Of a DNA stretch of 32,624 bases, positions 26,683 to 32,624 are shown piece by piece. Both the position numbers and the translations under genes were made by a program. The notes beneath the pieces are model-generated. The model was given only the letters and a program-made list of their open reading frames with translations. It had not been told where the DNA came from and searched no databases. The stretch is from Acidobacteriota bacterium. Its GTDB lineage: Bacteria; Acidobacteriota; Vicinamibacteria; Vicinamibacterales; CAVVIG01. Each line of letters begins with the position of its first letter. Within the stretch, counting starts at the first letter, position 1. The stretch lies in NCBI GenBank assembly GCA_017883165.1, contig JADGOC010000027.1, forward strand, positions 1 to 32,624. Direction: 5' to 3'.

Positions 26683-29600
26683 ATGAAGGCTCTTCGCTCA
26701 CTCATCCCGCTCTCGTTCGGCGTCCTCGTCCTTGCCGTCAGTCTCGCCGCGCAATCGACGCCTCCGACGTCCGATCCGGTCAAGCCGGCGCTCTTCCAGG
26801 GCATGGCGTGGCGCAACATCGGTCCGTTCCGCGGCGGCCGCGCGACGACGGTCGCCGGCGTGCCGTCGCAGCCGATGGTCTACTACATGGGGGGCGCGGG
26901 CGGCGGCGTCTGGAAGACCGAAGACGCCGGGCTGTCGTGGTACAACGTCTCGGACGGCTTCTTCAAGACCGGATCGGTCGGCGCCATCGCCGTGGCCGAC
27001 TCGGATCCGAACGTCGTCTTCGTCGGTATGGGCGAGGCGCCGGTGCGCGGCGTCGCCACGTCGAGCGGCGATGGCGCCTACAAGTCGACGGACGCCGGCC
27101 GCACGTGGACGCACGTCGGCCTCGACGCGACGCGGCACATCTCACGTATCGCCATCCACCCGACCAATCCGGACATCGTCTACGTCGCAGCGCAGGGGAG
27201 TCCGTGGGCGCCGACGCCGGAGCGCGGGGTCTACAAATCGGTCGACGGTGGGAAAAGCTGGAAGCAGATCCACCACGGCGAGAACGACACGTCGGGCGCG
27301 AGCGACATGGCCATGGACCCGACGAACCCGCGCACCCTTTACGTCGCCTATTGGGACCATCAGCGGTTCCCGTGGCAGGTGCGGAGCGGCGGACCCGGCA
27401 GCGCGATCTACAAGACGACCGACGGCGGCGACACCTGGACGAAGCTCACCGAGGGGCTGCCGAAAGGGACGATCGGCAAGATCGGCGTCGCCGTGTCGCC
27501 CTCCAATCCGCAGCGGGTCTGGGCGAACGTCGAGGCTGACGAGGGCGGCGTCTACCGCTCCGACGACGGCGGGATGTCGTGGCACCGCACGACCGACGAT
27601 CGCGTCACGCGCGCGCGGGCCTGGTATTACACGGCGGTCACCGCCGACCCGCTCGACGACAACGTCGTGTACGTGATCAACGCGCCGCTGTTGAAGTCGA
27701 TCGACGGCGGCCAGATCTTCACGCCGCTGGCGGCGCCGCACGGCGACAACCATCAGCTCTGGATCAACCCGCACAACGCGCGGAACATGATCAACTGCAA
27801 CGACGGCGGCGCGAACATCAGCTTCGACGGCGGGAAGAGCTGGTCCACGCAGGACAACCAGCCGACGGCGCAGTTCTACCGCGTGGCGGCGGACGATCAG
27901 TTCCCGTATGTCCTCTATGGCGGGCAGCAGGACAACACGACGGTCGCCATCCCGAGCCGGTCGCTGACAGGCGGCATCAACCGGTCTGACTGGTTCGATG
28001 TCGGAGGCTGCGAGAGCGCGCACGTCGCGTTCGATCCCAAGAACCCCGCCCTCATCTACGCGACGTGCTATCAGGGCATCCTCACCGAGTACGACCGGAA
28101 GACGAAGTTTCGGCGGCTCGTGTCGCCGTATCCCGAGCAGGGGCTCGCCGAACCGTCGAACGAGCAGAAGTACCGCTTCAACTGGAACGCGCCGGTCGCG
28201 GCGTCGCCCGAGCACCCGAACGTGATCTACATAGGCGGCAGCGCGCTCTTCCGGACCGAGAACCGCGGCCAGACGTGGACCGTGATCAGCCCCGACCTCA
28301 CGCGTAACGAGAAGGACAAGCAGGGGCCGGGCGGTGCGCCGATCACCAACGAAGGCGCCGGCGGCGAGGTCTACGGCACGATTTTCTACATCGTCGAATC
28401 TCCGCACGAGGCGGGTACGATCTGGGTCGGCACCGACGACGGCCTGGTGCAGCTCACGCGGGACGGCGGAAAGACGTGGACCAACGTGACGCCGAAGGCG
28501 GTGCCCGCCCACGTTCAGATCAACGCCATCGAGGTGTCGCCGCTCGACAAAGCGACGGCGTACGTCGCGGCCACCGGCTACAAGTGGAACGACTTCACGC
28601 CGTACGCCTTCAAGACGAACGACTACGGGAAGACCTGGAAGGCGATCACCGCCGGCTTCCGCGCGAACGACTTCGTGCGCGAGGTTCGCGAGGACCCGGC
28701 GCGGCGCGGTCTCCTGTACGCGGGCACGGAAACCGGCGCCTACGTCTCGTGGGACGACGGCGAGCGCTGGGAGAGCCTGCAGTTGAACCTGCCGGCTGTG
28801 CCGGTCACGGATCTGAAGGTGCACGACAACGATCTGGTGGTGGCCACGCAGGGGCGGGCCTACTGGATCCTCGACGACCTGACCCCCCTGCAGCAGATGC
28901 ACGACACGGTATCCCGGGAGGACCTGTTCCTCTTCAAGCCGAAGGCGAGCGTGCGCGTGGACGCGCCGCCGCCTGGCGAGGCCGGCACCGGCAAGAATCC
29001 GTCGGCAGGCGCGGTCATCGACTACACGCTGTCGGACAAGGTCGCAGCCGATCTGGCCCGCGCGGAGAAGCCGGCGACGCTGACACTCGAGATCCTCGAC
29101 GCCGGCGGCAACCTGGTGCGCAGGTTCAGCAGCGAGGAGACGAAGTCGATGCCCGGCGCCGGTCCGCAGCCGAAACTGCCGATCAAGGCGGGCATGAACC
29201 GCTTCGCCTGGAATCTGCGGACCGAGAATCTCACGCCGATTCCCGGCATCCTCCCCAACGGCAATATGGCCGGATACCTCGTGGCGCCTGGCCGCTACCA
29301 GGTGAGGCTCACCGAGGGCGCGACCACGCGGACCGAGGCGCTCACGGTGACGCCCGACCCGCGGATGACGCTCACGGCGGCTGACTTCACGCCCCAGCAG
29401 GCGATGCTCGCCTCGCTGACGGCGCGCATCGACGAGATCGCGAAGGCCGCGGGGGCGATGCGCAGCGTGCGCGATCAGGTGGACGCGCTGCTCGGCCGCA
29501 TCCCCGACGGGAAGGTCAAGGACGCGGGCAAGGCGCTGGCAGGAAGGATCACGGCGTGGGAGACGCAGATCGTCCAGCCGAAGCGGAAGACGTTTCAGGA

Positions 29601-29829
29601 CGTCATCAACTTCAGGAACGAGCTGATCGATCAGTACATGGCGCTGCGCGATGCCGTGGATGGCAACGGGCCGCCCGTGATCGACGCCCTCAAGGCCTGC
29701 GCTGCGGAGCTCGACGCGCAGTGGACGCCGCTCGGCGCGACCCTGAAGTCGCTGGAGCAGGAGGTGGCGAGCTTCAACGGCCTTGCGAAAGACAGCGGCG
29801 TCGGCGCCATCCAGATGAAGGGGCTCTGA
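26683..29829 (+). CDS. Large secreted BNR/VPS10-sortilin-like beta-propeller protein
   Basis: Signal peptide; repeats such as VWKTEDAGLSWYNVSDG, AYKSTDAGRTWTHVG, VYKSVDGGKSWKQI, IYKTTDGGDTWTKL, VQLTRDGGKTWTNV. Confidence 0.93.
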   Translation: MKALRSLIPLSFGVLVLAVSLAAQSTPPTSDPVKPALFQGMAWRNIGPFRGGRATTVAGVPSQPMVYYMGGAGGGVWKTEDAGLSWYNVSDGFFKTGSVGAIAVADSDPNVVFVGMGEAPVRGVATSSGDGAYKSTDAGRTWTHVGLDATRHISRIAIHPTNPDIVYVAAQGSPWAPTPERGVYKSVDGGKSWKQIHHGENDTSGASDMAMDPTNPRTLYVAYWDHQRFPWQVRSGGPGSAIYKTTDGGDTWTKLTEGLPKGTIGKIGVAVSPSNPQRVWANVEADEGGVYRSDDGGMSWHRTTDDRVTRARAWYYTAVTADPLDDNVVYVINAPLLKSIDGGQIFTPLAAPHGDNHQLWINPHNARNMINCNDGGANISFDGGKSWSTQDNQPTAQFYRVAADDQFPYVLYGGQQDNTTVAIPSRSLTGGINRSDWFDVGGCESAHVAFDPKNPALIYATCYQGILTEYDRKTKFRRLVSPYPEQGLAEPSNEQKYRFNWNAPVAASPEHPNVIYIGGSALFRTENRGQTWTVISPDLTRNEKDKQGPGGAPITNEGAGGEVYGTIFYIVESPHEAGTIWVGTDDGLVQLTRDGGKTWTNVTPKAVPAHVQINAIEVSPLDKATAYVAATGYKWNDFTPYAFKTNDYGKTWKAITAGFRANDFVREVREDPARRGLLYAGTETGAYVSWDDGERWESLQLNLPAVPVTDLKVHDNDLVVATQGRAYWILDDLTPLQQMHDTVSREDLFLFKPKASVRVDAPPPGEAGTGKNPSAGAVIDYTLSDKVAADLARAEKPATLTLEILDAGGNLVRRFSSEETKSMPGAGPQPKLPIKAGMNRFAWNLRTENLTPIPGILPNGNMAGYLVAPGRYQVRLTEGATTRTEALTVTPDPRMTLTAADFTPQQAMLASLTARIDEIAKAAGAMRSVRDQVDALLGRIPDGKVKDAGKALAGRITAWETQIVQPKRKTFQDVINFRNELIDQYMALRDAVDGNGPPVIDALKACAAELDAQWTPLGATLKSLEQEVASFNGLAKDSGVGAIQMKGL

Positions 29830-30071
29830 GGGGTCGGTGCGCGGTACGACTGGCTGCTGCTGGCCGAGGGGCATCTGACACGGCGGGTATTCGGGGCGAT
29901 ACTGCAGCGGATCTGGCCGCTGCCGGTCCCGACGGGCTAACGGCGACCGCGGTGGTCCGCAAATATTACATCCGCGCCGGCCAGCAGGCGTCGGTGGGAC
30001 CTGACGCCCTGAAACAGGGCAAACCGCTCTTTGCCTCGTCTTTGCGTCAGTTCCTGCCGAAATCTGGTCCC

Positions 30072-30193
30072 TTTTCCACAGGGTTTTCCACAGGTCATGT
30101 CGAAAGGGTAAACGACCCACTTCTGGCACATGCCCTGGCACTTCCGGCCATCTTGGTCGCTCGTTTCCGTTCGGGCTCTTCCGGTTTTCCACA
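30072..30193 (+). promoter_or_regulatory. Three direct TTTTCCACA sequences (DnaA-box-like)
   Basis: TTTTCCACA at 30072-30080, 30084-30092 and 30185-30193; one mismatch from TTATCCACA. Confidence 0.35.
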
Positions 30194-30552
30194 GCCAGGC
30201 AATCGCAAGCCAACTGAGGCGAAAGTCGGGTGCGGATTCATCGTCTGATAACGGTCGGTCTGCGCGTCAGCTCGGACGGGGGCGGGTTGGAGGTTTCAGC
30301 CCAAGCCGATCCCGTGCCTCTCGCCGTCATGGCACGGCGTGGAGAACTGTCCGAGAAATGCCTCAGAGCCATGGTGTTTCAGGCCGTGCTGTTCGGACGC
30401 GGACGAAGGCGCCGGTCTCGGGAGCCGGCAGAAGGTCGCAACGAGAAATCCCGCGGCACGCGGAGGGTCCTGGTGTATAACGGTGCGCATCCCGATCGGC
30501 CAAAACGGAGATCCCGGATTATCACATTGTCAATTCCTGGAGGACACTTGTC

Positions 30553-31794
30553 ATGAGCCTTGTCGAGCGCGTCAAGAACATTTGCCTCACGCCGAACACC
30601 GAGTGGCCCGTCATTGCCGGGGAGACGGCGACCACAGGCGGGCTGATCACGGGGTATGTGGCCCCGCTCGCCGCCATAGGAGCCGTGGCCGGTTTCATCG
30701 GCGGCTCGCTCGTTGGCCGCAGCCTGCCATTCATCGGCTCCTATCGCGTGCCGATCGTCGCCGGTCTTGGATTCGCCGTTTTCACTTTTGTCATGGCGAT
30801 CGTCGGCATCCTGGTCCTCTCCTTCGTCATCAACGCCCTCGCGCCGACATTCGGCGGCGAAAAGGACAGCTCGCAGGCGATGAAAGTGGCGGTGTATTCG
30901 TACACCCCGGCGTGGGTGGCGGGGATCTTACAGATTGTGCCGACGCTCGGCGTGCTGGGTGTGCTCGCTGGGCTCTACGGCTTGTACCTGCTGTACCTGG
31001 GCCTCCCGCGCCTGATGAAATGCCGGCAGGACAAAGCCATCGGCTACACAGTGGTCGTGGTGGTGTGCGCCATCGTGCTTTCGGTCGTCATCACCGCTGT
31101 TGGCGCCTTGGTCGTCGGGGCGGGCGCGCTCGGCGGTGCGGCGCTCGGCAGCCGCTCCGCCCGCGGCGAGGTAGAGTTCGACAAGGACAGCCCGCTCGGC
31201 AAGCTCCAGCAGCTCGGGAAGAGCATGGAGCAGAGCAACAAGGAGATGGAGGCCGCGGAGAAGCGCGGCGACCAGGCCGGGCAAGCGGCGGCGGCGATGA
31301 AAGGCCTCGGCACGCTGCTCGGCGGCGGCAAGCGCGTCGACCCGATTGGCGTCGATCAACTCAAGTTCTTCGTGCCGGAGACCTTCGCGGGCCTGCCCAA
31401 GACGAGCAGCAGCGCCGAGAAGAACGGCATCGCCGGCCTCATGGTGTCGAAGGCCGCGGCCACTTACAGCAACGACGGGGGGAAGAGCGTGACGTTGGAG
31501 GTGACCGACACCGGGGGCGTCAGCGGCATCATGGGGCTCGCCAGCTGGGTCGGCATGCAGGGAGAGAGAGAGGACGAAAACGGTTCCGAGCGGACGACGA
31601 AGCAGAACGGCCGCCTCATCCACGAAAAGATCTCCAAGACCGGCGGCACCAACGAGTTCGGCGTCGTGCTCGGCGACCGTTTTGTGGTGAGCGCAACGGG
31701 GCGCGGCGTGCCGATCAGCGAACTGAAGTCCGCGGTCTCCAGCATCGATCTCGCCAAGCTCGAGTCGATGACGGGCGTCGGCGTCACCAAGTAA
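30553..31794 (+). CDS. Yip1-like membrane protein with C-terminal soluble domain
   Basis: GGAGG upstream of ATG; MSLVERVKNICLTPNTEWPVIAGE..., about five TM helices, then a helical linker and soluble domain. Confidence 0.8.
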   Translation: MSLVERVKNICLTPNTEWPVIAGETATTGGLITGYVAPLAAIGAVAGFIGGSLVGRSLPFIGSYRVPIVAGLGFAVFTFVMAIVGILVLSFVINALAPTFGGEKDSSQAMKVAVYSYTPAWVAGILQIVPTLGVLGVLAGLYGLYLLYLGLPRLMKCRQDKAIGYTVVVVVCAIVLSVVITAVGALVVGAGALGGAALGSRSARGEVEFDKDSPLGKLQQLGKSMEQSNKEMEAAEKRGDQAGQAAAAMKGLGTLLGGGKRVDPIGVDQLKFFVPETFAGLPKTSSSAEKNGIAGLMVSKAAATYSNDGGKSVTLEVTDTGGVSGIMGLASWVGMQGEREDENGSERTTKQNGRLIHEKISKTGGTNEFGVVLGDRFVVSATGRGVPISELKSAVSSIDLAKLESMTGVGVTK

Positions 31795-31806
31795 GCATCG
31801 GGCCGG

Positions 31807-31923
31807 CTAAGGCTTCGCGACGGCGGGACGCTCGGACCACCCGGCGGTTGGGCCGTTGCCGTAGTGGCCGAGCGTCAGCGTGAACCGCTGCCGAGAAGGA
31901 TTGACTCGTCTCCGGGTTCGAAC
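31807..31923 (-). pseudogene. Possible orphan C-terminal fragment
   Basis: Minus-strand frame TRRRVNPSRQRFTLTLGHYGNGPTAGWSERPAVAKP*; protein-like but no body upstream. Confidence 0.25.
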
Positions 31924-31946
31924 CGACCGCGATCGACGACGATCGA

Positions 31947-32624
31947 CTAGGGCCGGCCGGATGCGATCCGTCGTCTCTTCCGCATGGCAGCCCCGACCAG
32001 TCCGGTAGCAAGCAAGGTCAACGTGGCCGGCTCGGGAACCGCGGTCGGGGCGGTGCCGCTGCAGCCGTTCACGTTCGTGGTGCCGGCCAATGTGTTCGCG
32101 GTCTCCGCGAACACACAGCCGTTGATCGTGCCCGCAAGCGTCCCACTTCCCCCCGACGCGGCGGACATGGTGAAGCTCTGTCCCGCTAGAATGTTTCCGT
32201 CAAAGGTGATAGGTCCGGAGCTTCCGACGCTGATCGTGGCGATGGTCCCAATGATCCAGAAGATGTTACCCGCCTGCGCCTGGTTTTGCAGCGTGAATGT
32301 TAAAGCACCATTCGCGGTGAAGGCCCCAGCGGTTCTGATAACGAAAACTTCATTCGGGTCATTCTGGGCATCGAATGTCAAATTAATGCCTGTCGTCGTC
32401 GAGATGTTGTTCAGCACAAATGTGTACACATTGTTGCCGATGAACGTACGGTTCACCGTGAGATCAGGGTACGACTGCGTGGATGCCAAAAGGTCGGCCG
32501 TGTTGAACGCGTTTACGAAGTCGATGTACGCGTTATTAGAGGCCGTAGAGCCGGGCGCAAAAACGACGCCACCGACGGTGGTTCCCGCCGGGTTGAAGCC
32601 TGTAATCGTACCCGCTGAATCTCT
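31947..32624 (-). CDS. Ice-binding (DUF3494)-like protein with PEP-CTERM anchor, truncated at window edge
   Basis: Frame stays open to the edge: DSAGTITGFNPAGTTVGGVVFAPGS...DAQNDPNEVFVIRTAGAFTANGALTFTLQNQAQAGNIFWIIGTIATISVGSSGPITFDGNILAGQSFTM...VPEPATLTLLATGLVGAAMRKRRR. Confidence 0.8.
   Translation of the reverse strand, partial: RDSAGTITGFNPAGTTVGGVVFAPGSTASNNAYIDFVNAFNTADLLASTQSYPDLTVNRTFIGNNVYTFVLNNISTTTGINLTFDAQNDPNEVFVIRTAGAFTANGALTFTLQNQAQAGNIFWIIGTIATISVGSSGPITFDGNILAGQSFTMSAASGGSGTLAGTINGCVFAETANTLAGTTNVNGCSGTAPTAVPEPATLTLLATGLVGAAMRKRRRIASGRP

Noticed and set aside
27142-30213. 1023-aa minus-strand ORF antisense to the BNR-repeat gene
   Set aside because: Arg/Val/His-rich shadow translation with no recognisable motifs; the plus-strand frame has clear BNR repeats and a signal peptide.

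Overview
GC-rich chromosomal window with acidobacterial-type gene content (taxonomy is inference; no rRNA is present). It is mostly ordinary core and accessory genes. The main recognisable block is a leucine/isovalerate (liu/MCC-type) degradation cluster at 10.57-16.10 kb: a small zinc-ribbon ORF, carboxyltransferase, methylglutaconyl-CoA hydratase-like protein, biotin carboxylase, a separate biotin carrier protein and HMG-CoA lyase. Other supported genes include an amidohydrolase, a YyaL/DUF255 thioredoxin-domain protein, a YihY/BrkB membrane protein, a trio of small YtxH/DUF948-like proteins, an orphan NtrC-type sigma-54 response regulator, a ferredoxin, a type IV pilin-like protein, a DUF1800 protein, a ferritin-like protein, an outer-membrane beta-barrel protein, RNase D, a collagen-like (GXX) protein, two PEP-CTERM proteins (one resembling DUF3494 ice-binding proteins), an M20 peptidase, a BNR/sortilin-like repeat protein and a Yip1-like membrane protein. 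Points worth a second look are a 3' class-II tRNA fragment next to decayed genes, fission of the MCC alpha subunit with a TGATG overlap, an unlisted zinc-ribbon microprotein at the head of the liu cluster, a palindromic intergenic element inside that cluster, three DnaA-box-like TTTTCCACA copies, a GGDEF remnant, a pilin with Asp at +5, and a few orphan C-terminal fragments. I found no convincing CRISPR array, transposase, or new defence or multi-gene system. All family assignments come from reading motifs, not from database searches.
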